From contig NZ_JANHJR010000004.1 of assembly GCF_024495425.1 (NCBI RefSeq), positions 248,001 to 312,000 of the forward strand: a DNA stretch of 64,000 nucleotides, given 5' to 3'. Positions 7,343 through 15,895 of the stretch are shown here, one piece after another. The stretch is from Haloarchaeobius litoreus. Its GTDB lineage: Archaea; Halobacteriota; Halobacteria; Halobacteriales; Natrialbaceae. A program made the translations under genes and the position numbers. Under the pieces are notes generated by a model. That model did no database searches and was not told the DNA's origin. It was given only the letters and a program-made list of their open reading frames with translations. Position 1 is the stretch's first letter. Every line of letters starts with the position of its first letter.

Positions 7343-8797
7343 ATGCGCTACGAGGGCCCGACAGAGCTGTATATCGACGGGAGCTGGACCAGTGCGAGCG
7401 CGGGAACGACCATCGAGACGGTCGACCCGGTGACCGAGGAGGTGTACGCGAGCATCGCCTGCGCCGAGGCCGAGGACGTCGACAGGGCGGTCGACGCCGC
7501 CGCCGTCGCCGCGGAGCGGGGGAGCGAGTGGCGGTCGCTCGACCCCGCCGACCGTGGCCGCTACCTCCACGCCTTCGCCGACGCGCTCGCGGAACTGGAG
7601 GACGAGATAACGATGGTCGAGTCCCACGACAACGGCAAGACGCCGTTCGAGGCCGGCCTCGACGTCGACATGGCCATCGACACGTTCCGGTACTACGCCG
7701 GCTGGACCGACAAGATACAGGGCGACACCATCCCCGTGCCCGGCGACCGCATCGACTACACCCGGCGCGAGCCCGTCGGGGTCACCGCACACATCGCCCC
7801 GTGGAACTACCCGTTCCAGCTCGCCGGTCGCTCACTCGCGCCCGCCCTCGCCTGCGGGAACACGGCGGTCCTCAAGCCGTCGAGCACGACACCGCTGAGC
7901 GCGCTCTACTTTGGTGAGGCCGCGGACCGGGCCGGGCTCCCGGACGGCGTGCTGAACGTGGTTCCGGGCTCCGGTCGCGAAGCCGGCACCGCCCTCGCGA
8001 CGAACGGCGCAGTGGACCACATCGCCTTCACCGGCAGCACCGGTGTCGGGACGACCATCATGGAGCACGCCGCCAAGAACATCACGGGCGTGACGCTCGA
8101 ACTCGGCGGGAAGGGCCCGAACATCGTCTTCCCCGACGCCAACCTCGACGCCGCCGCGAGCGGCTGTCACTACGGCATCTTCATGAACTGCGGCCAGATG
8201 TGCTGGGCGGGCTCGCGCCTGCTCGTCCACGAGGAGGTCCACGACGAGGTCGTCGACCGCGTCGTCGAGCGCGCCGAATCAACCCCGCTGGGCGGCGGTA
8301 TCGACGACGACGGCCGGATGGGGCCGCTCGTCGCGGACTGGCACCGGGAGGACGTGCTCGACTACATCGAGACGGGCAAGGAGGAGGGTGCGACCCTGGC
8401 CACCGGTGGCGGCGTCCCCGAGGACAGGGACACCGGCTACTTCATCGAGCCCACGGTGTTCACCGACGTGACCAACGACATGACCATCGCCCGCGAGGAG
8501 ATCTTCGGCCCCGTGCTCTCGGTCATCGAGTTCTCGGACACCCAGGAGGCCATCGATATCGCCAACGACTCGCCGTACGGCCTGCTTTCGGGCGTCTGGA
8601 CCAAGCACATCGACACGGCCCACCACGTCGCCGAGTCCCTCGACTACGGGATGGTCAGCGTGAACGAGTACCCGGTCACCTTCCCGCAGACGCCGTTCGG
8701 CGGCTACAAGCAGAGCGGCTTCGGTCGGGAGCAGGGCACCCCGGCAATCGACGAGTACACGCAGGTCAAGAACGTCAACCTGAACATCGACCGGTAG
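7343..8797 (+). CDS. NAD(P)+-dependent aldehyde dehydrogenase (betaine-aldehyde / vanillin dehydrogenase type)
   Basis: 484 aa, full family length. The general base Glu253 is in VTLELGGKGPN and the nucleophile Cys287 in CGQMCWAGSR; the coenzyme motif FTGSTGVG and the EIFGPVLSVI segment are also present. It oxidises an aldehyde to its acid. The divergent position from the amidohydrolase/Rieske series, and the presence nearby of a hydroxycinnamoyl-CoA hydratase/lyase-like enzyme (which in relatives releases an aromatic aldehyde), make aromatic aldehyde oxidation plausible. Betaine-aldehyde oxidation remains possible. Confidence 0.92.
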   Translation: MRYEGPTELYIDGSWTSASAGTTIETVDPVTEEVYASIACAEAEDVDRAVDAAAVAAERGSEWRSLDPADRGRYLHAFADALAELEDEITMVESHDNGKTPFEAGLDVDMAIDTFRYYAGWTDKIQGDTIPVPGDRIDYTRREPVGVTAHIAPWNYPFQLAGRSLAPALACGNTAVLKPSSTTPLSALYFGEAADRAGLPDGVLNVVPGSGREAGTALATNGAVDHIAFTGSTGVGTTIMEHAAKNITGVTLELGGKGPNIVFPDANLDAAASGCHYGIFMNCGQMCWAGSRLLVHEEVHDEVVDRVVERAESTPLGGGIDDDGRMGPLVADWHREDVLDYIETGKEEGATLATGGGVPEDRDTGYFIEPTVFTDVTNDMTIAREEIFGPVLSVIEFSDTQEAIDIANDSPYGLLSGVWTKHIDTAHHVAESLDYGMVSVNEYPVTFPQTPFGGYKQSGFGREQGTPAIDEYTQVKNVNLNIDR

Positions 8798-8847
8798 ACC
8801 AGTGACGGCAGCACCCACCGTGTCCGGACGCGAGGCCACGCACAGCC

Positions 8848-9744
8848 ATGGTTGAGGCCGTCGGGGTGGGGCTCTCGGTCCTCGCGGCGCTCGCTCTCGG
8901 TGCCACCTCCATACTTGTCAGACTCGGCACGCAGGAGGGTCGCTCCCGGGATGTCGTCATGTACACGTTCGGGATGAACCTGCTGCTGGCAGTTCCGGTG
9001 ACGGTGGTGTACCACTATCCCGACTACGGGCTGACGTGGGAAGCCGTCGGAGCCTTCTCGCTCGCCGGCCTCACGGGGACGCTCTGCGGTCGAGTGCTGT
9101 TCTACCGGAGCATCCAGGAGATCGGCGCGAGCCGCACCGAGCCGGTGAAGGCGACCCAGCCGCTGCACGCCGCGGTGGTCGCGGCGGTCGTCCTCGGCGA
9201 AGCCCTCACGGCGTCGAACCTGCTGGGCATCGCGCTCATCATCGCCGGACTCGCGGTCGTCTCGCGCGAGATCGTCACCAGCGAGGAGAGCCTCGTCGAC
9301 GTTTCACCGGTGATGCTCGTCGTGCCGCTGGGGGCCGCGTTCTTCTTCGGCATCGAGCCCACCTTCGCCAAGCTCGGCTTCGCGGAGGGGACGCCGGTGC
9401 TCGTCGGGCTCGTCGTGAAGGTCGGTGCCGCCGCGCTGGGGATGGTGCTCTACCTCCGCTACCGGGGCATCACCGTACTGCCATCCCCCTCCGCGCTCGA
9501 ACCCAGTGCCCGGAAGTGGATACTGCTCGCCGGCGTCACGAACACCTCGTTCCTGTTCGCGTACTACGCCGCGCTGGCGGTCTCGCCGGTCGTGATGGTC
9601 GTCCCCGTCGTGCAGATGAGCCCGCTCGTGGTCGCGGTGCTCTCGCTGCTGTTCCTTCCGCGAGTCGAACAGGTGACCGCGAAACTCGTGGGCGCGGCCG
9701 GTATCATCGTCGCCGGTGGCATCATCGTGACGCTGACGAGCTGA
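8848..9744 (+). CDS. EamA/DMT-family transporter
   Basis: 298-aa integral membrane protein with about ten hydrophobic segments arranged as two EamA repeats; the second repeat begins near residue 155 after the loop VTSEESLVDVSP. The conserved EP-V-K-ATQPLHA segment at the end of the first repeat is typical of drug/metabolite exporters. The gene starts 50 bp after the aldehyde dehydrogenase and may be read with it. The substrate cannot be inferred. Confidence 0.88.
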   Translation: MVEAVGVGLSVLAALALGATSILVRLGTQEGRSRDVVMYTFGMNLLLAVPVTVVYHYPDYGLTWEAVGAFSLAGLTGTLCGRVLFYRSIQEIGASRTEPVKATQPLHAAVVAAVVLGEALTASNLLGIALIIAGLAVVSREIVTSEESLVDVSPVMLVVPLGAAFFFGIEPTFAKLGFAEGTPVLVGLVVKVGAAALGMVLYLRYRGITVLPSPSALEPSARKWILLAGVTNTSFLFAYYAALAVSPVVMVVPVVQMSPLVVAVLSLLFLPRVEQVTAKLVGAAGIIVAGGIIVTLTS

Positions 9745-9763
9745 GGGCACGCCGGACTCTCCG

Positions 9764-9955
9764 CTACGAGCCGTCCGCCCCTGTTTCCTTCGTGAGCGCC
9801 CAGACGATGACGCCGTCCACGGCCGGACACTCGACGTACAGCTTCCGGAATCCCAGGCCGGGACTGAACCCGTCCGGGTCCTCCTGGACCGTGTGGCTGC
9901 CGACACAGTGTGGGCAGTCGAACTCGTCGCCTGGCAGCTCCATGTCCCGATTCAC
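9764..9955 (-). CDS. Small CxxC protein, haloarchaeal hypothetical
   Basis: 63 aa from a GTG at 9955, whose GTGA overlaps the stop codon of the preceding stress-protein gene; an ATG at 9943 (MELPGDEFDCPHC) is the alternative start. It contains one CPHC pair and a later single Cys in YVECP, perhaps a metal site or an isolated knuckle. I do not recognise the family. The overlap suggests translational coupling to the UspA protein. Confidence 0.5.
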   Translation of the reverse strand: MNRDMELPGDEFDCPHCVGSHTVQEDPDGFSPGLGFRKLYVECPAVDGVIVWALTKETGADGS

Positions 9956-10458
9956 TCGTGCATACAGGTCATGACGGGTCGGTCCGTATTCAGGAGGATC
10001 GACTGCGTCGTGCTCCCGAACAGCGCCTTGCCCACGGGTGACCGCTTGCGGCCGCCGATGACCAGATACCGGGCGTCCGTCCGCTCGAGCTCCTGGGCGA
10101 TCTCCTGGGTCGCCTCGCCGACCCGTCCCTTCGTCGTCACGGTCACGTCGGGGGCATCCCCGAGCGCGGTCTCCACCACCTGATCGGCGACCGCGGCGGC
10201 GTCGTTCGCGGCAGCGTCGATGGTGTACCCCCCGCTACTGTTCCCGTCGCCCGAGGACACCGATATCTGTCCCTTCGTCTCGATGGGGTAGGTGACCGAG
10301 TCCTCGGACGTGAGCCGTCCACGGACGCTCTCGTAGTGGTCCTCGGACATCACGTGCAGTACCTCGAGCTCCTCGTCGAAGGCTCGTGCGAGGTCCGCGC
10401 CGGTCTCGACTGTGACTTCGGAACCGTCCTCACCATCCACTGCCGCCAGGATTACCAT
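9952..10458 (-). CDS. Universal stress protein, UspA family
   Basis: 168 aa from the ATG at 10458; the frame extends further upstream but the family begins at MVILAAVDG. The Rossmann-like alpha/beta fold ends with the ATP-binding signature GGRKRSPVGKALFGST (a G-x2-G-x9-G-S/T variant). It has a longer, Ser/Gly-rich insertion (ISVSSGDGNSSGGY) in the middle than the other two UspA proteins of this window. Nucleotide-binding and a role in stress response are family knowledge; nothing local fixes the signal. Confidence 0.85.
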   Translation of the reverse strand: MVILAAVDGEDGSEVTVETGADLARAFDEELEVLHVMSEDHYESVRGRLTSEDSVTYPIETKGQISVSSGDGNSSGGYTIDAAANDAAAVADQVVETALGDAPDVTVTTKGRVGEATQEIAQELERTDARYLVIGGRKRSPVGKALFGSTTQSILLNTDRPVMTCMHE

Positions 10459-10480
10459 GCCACTGCTTCGGTCAGCAGCG

Positions 10481-11731
10481 TCATAATTGTTGCTCCGGTC
10501 CAGTGCTCTCGACGGCCCCCTCGGCCTCCAGCGAGGGTTCCGGCGCGGTCCTTGCGAGCACGAGCCCGAGAGCCGACAGCACGACCGCGTAGCCGAAGAC
10601 GCTGACGTAGGAACCGGTGTACTCGAACAGCGCGCCGGTGACGAGCGGGCCGACCGTCGCCCCGAGTACGGCCACCGCACTCGTCACCGACACCGCGGTC
10701 GCAGAGAGCGAGGGCGGCACGATCTCCCTCGCGTAGGCGAAGAAGATGCCGATGCCGAGCTGTATCGAGAGCCCGGCCACGCAGAGCACGAACACCAGCA
10801 GGAGCGGGTCACTGACGAGGCCGAGCGCGACGAACGCGGGCGTCGCGACGAGGAACGACCAGAACACGACCGGCCGTCGCCGTCCCCCGAACCAGGTGTC
10901 GGAGAGCAACCCCCCGCCCCACCGTGAGGCGATGCCCATCGCGGGGAAGAGCGCAACGAACGCCCCGCTGAACACCAGGGAGTAGTCGAACTCGCTCACC
11001 AGGTAGCTCGGCATCCAGTTCGTGAGCACCAGGAACGCCGAGAAGGAGACGAACGCGAGGATGGCGACCTGCCAGACCTGACGGTCGACGAGTGCGCGAC
11101 GGAACTGGGCTCTCGTCGGCGTCTCGGTCTGCGGCGTCGTCGGTTCCGCGCAGCGCCAGGCGGCGACCACGAGCGCGACGTAGAGGCCAGCACAGACGAC
11201 GCCGTAGACGACGAAGCTCCACGCCCAGCCGTCGGTCGCCAGCAGCGGTCCCGTGAACTGCCCGAGTGCGAATCCGGCGGGGGCGCTCGTCGTGAAGAAC
11301 CCGACCACTGTGGCCCTGCTCCGCAGGTCGTACAGCCCGTTCGTGACGGTGATACCGGCAGTCCACATGACGACGGTGACGATACCGCCGAGGAACCGGG
11401 ACCCCAGGAGCGACCAGTAGGCGTCTGCGGACGCCGCGTACCAGCCCCAGACGGCGACGAAGAGGAGTCCGGCCGTTGCCCATCCCACCAGCCTGACGTT
11501 GTGGTAGCGGTCGAGGAGTGCACCGACAGGAATGTTGGAAACCACCTGACCGGCGAGGGTGACGCTGATGAGCGCACTCGCCGCGAACGGGCCGATTCCC
11601 ATCGACTCCCGCACCAGCGGAAAGACGCTGCTCGGCACGATGATGTAGGCATAGCCGACGGTCGTCAGCAGCCAGAACGTCACGACGACCGGGAGTCGGT
11701 CGTCGAGCCAGCCGTCCGGGTGGTCACTCAT
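10481..11731 (-). CDS. Major facilitator superfamily transporter
   Basis: 416 aa from the ATG at 11731 (a GTG at 11749 is possible). It has twelve predicted transmembrane segments; the A-loop motif between helices 2 and 3 reads GALLDRYHNVR, and the second half carries GGLLSDTWFGGRR. The gene lies between the stress-protein gene and the substrate-binding lipoprotein inside the catabolic region, so uptake or export of an aromatic or carboxylic acid is plausible but unproven. Confidence 0.88.
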   Translation of the reverse strand: MSDHPDGWLDDRLPVVVTFWLLTTVGYAYIIVPSSVFPLVRESMGIGPFAASALISVTLAGQVVSNIPVGALLDRYHNVRLVGWATAGLLFVAVWGWYAASADAYWSLLGSRFLGGIVTVVMWTAGITVTNGLYDLRSRATVVGFFTTSAPAGFALGQFTGPLLATDGWAWSFVVYGVVCAGLYVALVVAAWRCAEPTTPQTETPTRAQFRRALVDRQVWQVAILAFVSFSAFLVLTNWMPSYLVSEFDYSLVFSGAFVALFPAMGIASRWGGGLLSDTWFGGRRRPVVFWSFLVATPAFVALGLVSDPLLLVFVLCVAGLSIQLGIGIFFAYAREIVPPSLSATAVSVTSAVAVLGATVGPLVTGALFEYTGSYVSVFGYAVVLSALGLVLARTAPEPSLEAEGAVESTGPEQQL

Positions 11732-11894
11732 CTGACCGACGTGGGCCACTCGCGGCTGTCCTGATTCGTGGGCTCATACACACGGGTATCTCGTCGGGCT
11801 CGGCTTAAGCGTTCGCGACACGGACCGACCACTCGCGGGTGCCTCGCCTGCCGGGGGTTCGTGTCCGGGACACACCCCCATCACCAGAATATAT

Positions 11895-11909
11895 ACACCC
11901 TAAGGGTGT
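11895..11909. promoter_or_regulatory. Inverted repeat ACACCCT-A-AGGGTGT, copy 1
   Basis: Seven-base arms separated by a single base form a near-perfect palindrome overlapping an AT-rich ATATATAC stretch, 46 bp past the stop of the substrate-binding protein and 164 bp upstream of the MFS start. A nearly identical element is at 28044-28060. It could be an operator overlapping a TATA box for the MFS gene, or a 3' hairpin of the lipoprotein gene. Confidence 0.4.
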
Positions 11910-11954
11910 GTTTCCCGGCGCCACCACCGCACCTGTTCGACCTGTCGAGACGGA

Positions 11955-13091
11955 TTACTCGAGGAAGCGCCGGTCGACCAGCGTGCTAGTGTCCGGAATC
12001 TCCGAGATGAGCTCGGTCTGCTGGGAGAGCTGCAGCCCGAGCTGGATCTTCGCCTCGGTCAGCTGGCTCGACTTCTCCCGGGGGAACATCTCGTCCTCCT
12101 TCGCGATGTCGATGGTCTCGGCCCAGACGTCCGCACCGAAGTCCGGGAAGTTCGTCGGCGAGTTCAGTGCGCTGTCGGCCAGTTCGGCCGAGTCGCCGCT
12201 GTAGACGTCGTTGTACGCGGCCTGCATCTCGTCGAAGACCACCTGGTACATCTCCTCCTGTTCGTTGATCTGGTCCTCCAGCAACGTCCACTGGGCCAGC
12301 GTCATCGGGTCGGTGTCGTCGTTCAGGTTGTAGAAGATCTTCGCGATACCGCGGTTCTGGGCGCTGATCGCACCACTGGTGAACACGGTCGTCGCGAGGG
12401 TGTCTCCGGACTGCATCGCCGCGATGCGGTTCGGCGTCCCGATGATGTACCGGTAGTTCACCTCGTCCGCGCTGCCGAGGTTCTGCCGGACAGCCGTCTT
12501 CAGCACGAGTGCCGAGAACGACTGCGGCGAGTGTGCGACGAGCGTCTCACCGCGAAGCTGCTCCCAGTCGTCGACCTCCTCCTGGACGATGACCTGCTGG
12601 GAGAACCGTTGCGAGAGCTCCATCACGGAGCGGATGGGGAACCCCTGCGAGGTCGCGTTGACGAGCGACGGCGGCGTGGTGTAGGCGAGGTCCACTTCAC
12701 CACTGACCATCCCAGCCACCACACCGGTGAAGCCGCTGAAGGTCTGCGGTTCGATGGTGACACCACGGTCCTCCATCCGGCTGAGGAACGTCGTGTACGT
12801 CGGCAGGTTGTACACCGGTCGTGCCGGCGACGGGTGGCCGATACGGAGCGTGTCGGGCATCTCCACCGAGTCGTCGCCGCCATCAGTGGTGCCACCGCCA
12901 CCACCGCCACCACCGCCACCGCCACCGTTGTCGTCCTCTGTGTCGGTGTCGTCCCCGCCACCACCGCCGCCCCCGAGGCAGCCGGCGAGACCGACGAGTG
13001 CACCACCGCCAGCGACCTTCAGGAATCGCCGCCTCTTCGATGCATCAGTTCCACCTGCTGTCCGCTGGACTCTGTCTGGTCGTTCGACCAT
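11955..13091 (-). CDS. ABC-type substrate-binding lipoprotein (NMT1/TauA/SsuA-like), Tat-exported
   Basis: 378 aa. The N-terminus has a twin-arginine-type signal (KRRRFLKVAGGG) and a lipobox LVGLAGC, with Cys about residue 38, followed by Gly/Asp-rich linkers including a run of twelve Gly. The mature domain resembles nitrate/sulfonate/taurine binding proteins: TLRIGHPSP, GEVDLAYTTPPSLV and LVAHSPQSFSALVL. It probably serves the ATPase and two permeases at 17.4-21.4 kb, which have no adjacent binding protein, to import a carboxylate or aromatic acid. A TATA-like element 26 nt upstream indicates its own promoter. Confidence 0.86.
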   Translation of the reverse strand: MVERPDRVQRTAGGTDASKRRRFLKVAGGGALVGLAGCLGGGGGGGDDTDTEDDNGGGGGGGGGGGGTTDGGDDSVEMPDTLRIGHPSPARPVYNLPTYTTFLSRMEDRGVTIEPQTFSGFTGVVAGMVSGEVDLAYTTPPSLVNATSQGFPIRSVMELSQRFSQQVIVQEEVDDWEQLRGETLVAHSPQSFSALVLKTAVRQNLGSADEVNYRYIIGTPNRIAAMQSGDTLATTVFTSGAISAQNRGIAKIFYNLNDDTDPMTLAQWTLLEDQINEQEEMYQVVFDEMQAAYNDVYSGDSAELADSALNSPTNFPDFGADVWAETIDIAKEDEMFPREKSSQLTEAKIQLGLQLSQQTELISEIPDTSTLVDRRFLE

Positions 13092-13110
13092 AGTACCTTA
13101 ACTCATAGAA

Positions 13111-13123
13111 GAGGATATAATCC
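13111..13123 (-). promoter_or_regulatory. TATA-like element for the substrate-binding protein
   Basis: On the minus strand GGATTATATCCTC is centred 26 nt before the ATG at 13091, which fits a leaderless transcript. Confidence 0.55.
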
Positions 13124-13249
13124 TTTGGGTAATGTTATTACATGACACTCTCCGGCACGAAAGTGCATCGGTAGCCGCGTGCAGCGGGGATTGGAGGCTC
13201 CGGTCCGTCCCACGCTGTTCGCTCCGGTGACAGACGATATCGCCGTCGC

Positions 13250-14065
13250 CTACTCCCCCGAACGCTCCTCGTAGGACTCCAGACCGGGTCTGTACCGTCG
13301 GTCCTTGAACTGGCCGATCCCCTCGTCCACCCACTCGTCCTCCTGGTAGTACTTCATCTCCTCGCTCTTGCCCCGCTCGTAGTCCAGCGCACGGTCGAAG
13401 TCCATGTATCGGACTCGCTCGAGGACGGCGGTGTTGAACTGGAGTGCGACCGGGTTCTTCTCGACGAGGGAGTCCACGAGCTCCTCGACGGCCGACTCGT
13501 ACTCGTCCTCGGAGACGGACATGGTCACCGCACCCATCTGGTCGGCCTCGGCACCGGAGAACGGTTCGCCGGTGGAGGTGTAGTAGAGCGCGTCGCGTCG
13601 GTTCATCGTGTTCACGGCAGCCCACATCGCCCCGCCACCGGGGATGATACCGAAGTTGATCTCGGAGAGCCCGAGGGTCGCCTCGTCGGTCGCGACCGCG
13701 AAGTCACAGACGGCCTGGAGGCAGTAGCCGGCACCGAACGTCCAGCCGTCGACCTTCGCGACGGTCGGGCGTCGGTACTCGTACAGCGTCGTGAACATCC
13801 TGCCCGTCTTCCGACCAGCCTCGTAGAACGCACGTGGCCCCTCCTTTCTCGGCTCGTGGAACCGTTTCTCCAGGTCCATCCCGGCGCAGAACGCCTCACC
13901 TTCGCCTTCGACGACGACCACCCGTACCCGGTCCTCGACCCGTGCAAGCGCGTCGTCGAGCTCCGCCGCGAGCTCCGGCACGATGGCGTTCCGTTTCTCG
14001 GGGCGGTCGAGCGTGACAGTCGCCACGCCATCCTCCTCTGTCAGCCGCACGTGTTCGTAGGTCAC
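13250..14065 (-). CDS. Enoyl-CoA hydratase/isomerase family, hydroxycinnamoyl-CoA hydratase/lyase-like
   Basis: 271-aa crotonase. Several stretches match my memory of bacterial feruloyl-CoA hydratase/lyase: CAGMDLEKRFHE, KVDGWTFGAGYCLQ, LGLSEINFGIIPGGG (the Glu corresponds to the catalytic acid of that enzyme), VEKNPVAL and RYRPGLESYEE at the C-terminus. That family hydrates hydroxycinnamoyl-CoA and cleaves off acetyl-CoA, leaving an aromatic aldehyde. The divergent acyl-CoA ligase at 14.2 kb and the aldehyde dehydrogenase at 7.3 kb would be the steps before and after. A beta-oxidation hydratase with another substrate is the alternative. Confidence 0.82.
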   Translation of the reverse strand: MTYEHVRLTEEDGVATVTLDRPEKRNAIVPELAAELDDALARVEDRVRVVVVEGEGEAFCAGMDLEKRFHEPRKEGPRAFYEAGRKTGRMFTTLYEYRRPTVAKVDGWTFGAGYCLQAVCDFAVATDEATLGLSEINFGIIPGGGAMWAAVNTMNRRDALYYTSTGEPFSGAEADQMGAVTMSVSEDEYESAVEELVDSLVEKNPVALQFNTAVLERVRYMDFDRALDYERGKSEEMKYYQEDEWVDEGIGQFKDRRYRPGLESYEERSGE

Positions 14066-14185
14066 GGTGTCTGGAAGCTTCTGGGGCAGTCCTCGTTAAT
14101 GTGCCGGTCGTCAACATCCCGCATAGATGGCCTGCAGGTTGCCGTCCGGGTTCCCTCACCCGGCGCGCGTGGGGCGGACGCAAAC

Positions 14186-14195
14186 AGGTATTACT
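14186..14195 (+). promoter_or_regulatory. TATA-like element for the acyl-CoA ligase
   Basis: AGGTATTACT is centred about 28 nt before the ATG at 14218, the spacing of a leaderless promoter, and supports that start over upstream in-frame codons. Confidence 0.45.
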
Positions 14196-14217
14196 CGCTC
14201 CGTCGAAGGCTACGCAC

Positions 14218-15768
14218 ATGGCGCACGGAACGACCCTGCTGGACAGCATCGCGGCGGGGGCCCGTTGGTACCCAGACAGGGAGGCACTCGTCCAGGGTGA
14301 ACGCGACCGGACAGTGACCTACGGGGAGCTGTACGAAGCCAGCCGATCGGTCGCCCACGGCCTCCGGGGTGCCGGCGTCGAACCGGGTGACAGGGTCGCG
14401 ATGGTCGACCGTTCGACGGTCGAACACACCATCGCCTTCCTCGGCGTGCTGTGGGCGGGGGCGCTTCCGGCGACCGTCCACTTCCGCGAGTCCCAGGAGA
14501 CGATCACGGCGATGGTGGACCGACTCGACCCGACCGCCGTCGTGTTCCAGCCAGACCTGCACGACGTCGTCTCACCCCTCGTCGACACCCTCGCCTCGGT
14601 CGAACTGTTCGTCGCACTCGACGGACTCGGGGACGTCCCGTCGTTCGCGCGACCGATGACGGAGCTCCGCGAGACCGACCCCGGCGAGCTCCCGTCGGTC
14701 GCACCCACCGACAGGGCGTTCATCAACTTCTCCTCGGGCACGACCGGTGTGCCGAAACCCGTCGTCCACACGCACGCGAACGTCGTCGAGAGCAGCCACC
14801 TCGGCATCTTCAAGAAGCAGATCGGGCCGCGGACCCGGACCCTGAAGACGAACACGCCGTCGTTCATCGCGTGGGCCAACGCGACGTTCCCCACACTGAC
14901 GGCCGGCGCGACGGTCGTCTACCTGGAACGCTCCGACCCCGCGGAGATTCTCGCGACCGTCGAGGCCGAACGGGTCACGTCGCTGGTGCTCGTCCCGACG
15001 GTCTGGAAGCACATCGTCGCGGCGGGTACCACCGCGTACGACCTCACGTCGGTGGAACTTGCGGGATACGCCGGAGCACCGCTCGACCCGCCGCTGTTCG
15101 AGGCCATCCGAACCTCCATCTGCGAGCGCGTCACGACGATGTACGGGACGACCGAGACGATGTCGTCCTCGACCGTGCTGTTCCCCGAGGACGTCACGAC
15201 GGAGACACTCGACAGCATCGGGTACCCGGCCCCGAACACGGAGCTCAGACTCGTCGAGCCGGACTCCCGGGACCCGTCGGCCGAGGTCGCACAGGGGGAC
15301 CCCGGCGAGATACTCATCCGTGGCCCCTGCGTGGCGGACGAGATCTGGGACGACCCGGCGGCGACCGCCGACAGCTTCCACGACGATGGCTGGGTGTACA
15401 CCGGCGACCTCGCGGCCGTCGGTGACGACGGGCTCCTCTACCTGCTCGGCCGAGCGGACAACATGATTCTGAGTGGTGGCATCAACGTCTATCCGGAGAA
15501 GGTACGAGCGGCCCTCGTCGATCATCCGCGTATCGAGGACGCCGCCGTGGTCGGTGTTCCGCACCCGGAGTGGGGTGAGACGCCGAAGGCGTTCATCGTC
15601 TCTGCCGACCCGGAACTCGACGAGGCCGACCTCGAGGAGCTCTGCCGCGAACTGCCCGCCCTCGCGGACTACCAGCGCCCCCGGCGCTTCGAACTGGTCG
15701 ACTCGCTTCCCCGGACCGGGACGAACAAGCTGGACTACGCGGCGCTTCGTGGGTCCACGTCGAACTGA
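14218..15768 (+). CDS. AMP-forming acyl-CoA synthetase (aromatic/fatty acid CoA ligase family)
   Basis: 516 aa from the ATG at 14218. The P-loop motif is NFSSGTTGVPKPVVHTH (about residues 168-184), MYGTTETMSS is the A5 motif, and YTGDLA and GRADNMILSGGINVYPEKV mark the hinge; the A10 Lys is in RTGTNKLDY. It activates a carboxylic acid through an acyl-adenylate and joins it to CoA. Divergence from the hydroxycinnamoyl-CoA hydratase/lyase-like gene suggests both act on the same acid, for example a cinnamate, but the binding pocket cannot be read reliably by eye. Confidence 0.9.
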   Translation: MAHGTTLLDSIAAGARWYPDREALVQGERDRTVTYGELYEASRSVAHGLRGAGVEPGDRVAMVDRSTVEHTIAFLGVLWAGALPATVHFRESQETITAMVDRLDPTAVVFQPDLHDVVSPLVDTLASVELFVALDGLGDVPSFARPMTELRETDPGELPSVAPTDRAFINFSSGTTGVPKPVVHTHANVVESSHLGIFKKQIGPRTRTLKTNTPSFIAWANATFPTLTAGATVVYLERSDPAEILATVEAERVTSLVLVPTVWKHIVAAGTTAYDLTSVELAGYAGAPLDPPLFEAIRTSICERVTTMYGTTETMSSSTVLFPEDVTTETLDSIGYPAPNTELRLVEPDSRDPSAEVAQGDPGEILIRGPCVADEIWDDPAATADSFHDDGWVYTGDLAAVGDDGLLYLLGRADNMILSGGINVYPEKVRAALVDHPRIEDAAVVGVPHPEWGETPKAFIVSADPELDEADLEELCRELPALADYQRPRRFELVDSLPRTGTNKLDYAALRGSTSN

Positions 15769-15860
15769 GCACGGACACCGTTCCGCCCTGTGGATCCGGA
15801 GTTTTCGCCGCCTTCCGCCGCAAAATTCCAAATTCCGCGCATCTATCATGAAAATTACCA

Positions 15861-15870
15861 AAGTGTATAT
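15861..15870 (+). promoter_or_regulatory. TATA-like element used to choose the UbiD-1 start
   Basis: AAGTGTATAT is followed about 29 nt later by the ATG at 15896. Earlier in-frame ATGs at 15848 and 15869 overlap or precede this box and would not be on a transcript starting from it. Confidence 0.45.
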
Positions 15871-15895
15871 GGCACGTCGAAACATGGGTGCCACC

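Noticed and set aside
11768-11989. 73-codon frame between the MFS and binding-protein genes
   Set aside because: It runs into the binding-protein gene antisense, has a basic composition unlike haloarchaeal proteins and spans the inverted repeat.
12890-12975. Repeated CCACCG units that might suggest a tandem repeat or CRISPR-like array
   Set aside because: They encode the poly-Gly linkers after the lipobox of the binding protein; there are no spacers.
15473-15895. Upstream extension of the UbiD-1 frame
   Set aside because: It overlaps the 3' end of the acyl-CoA ligase in another frame, and the TATA-like box sits at 15861-15870.
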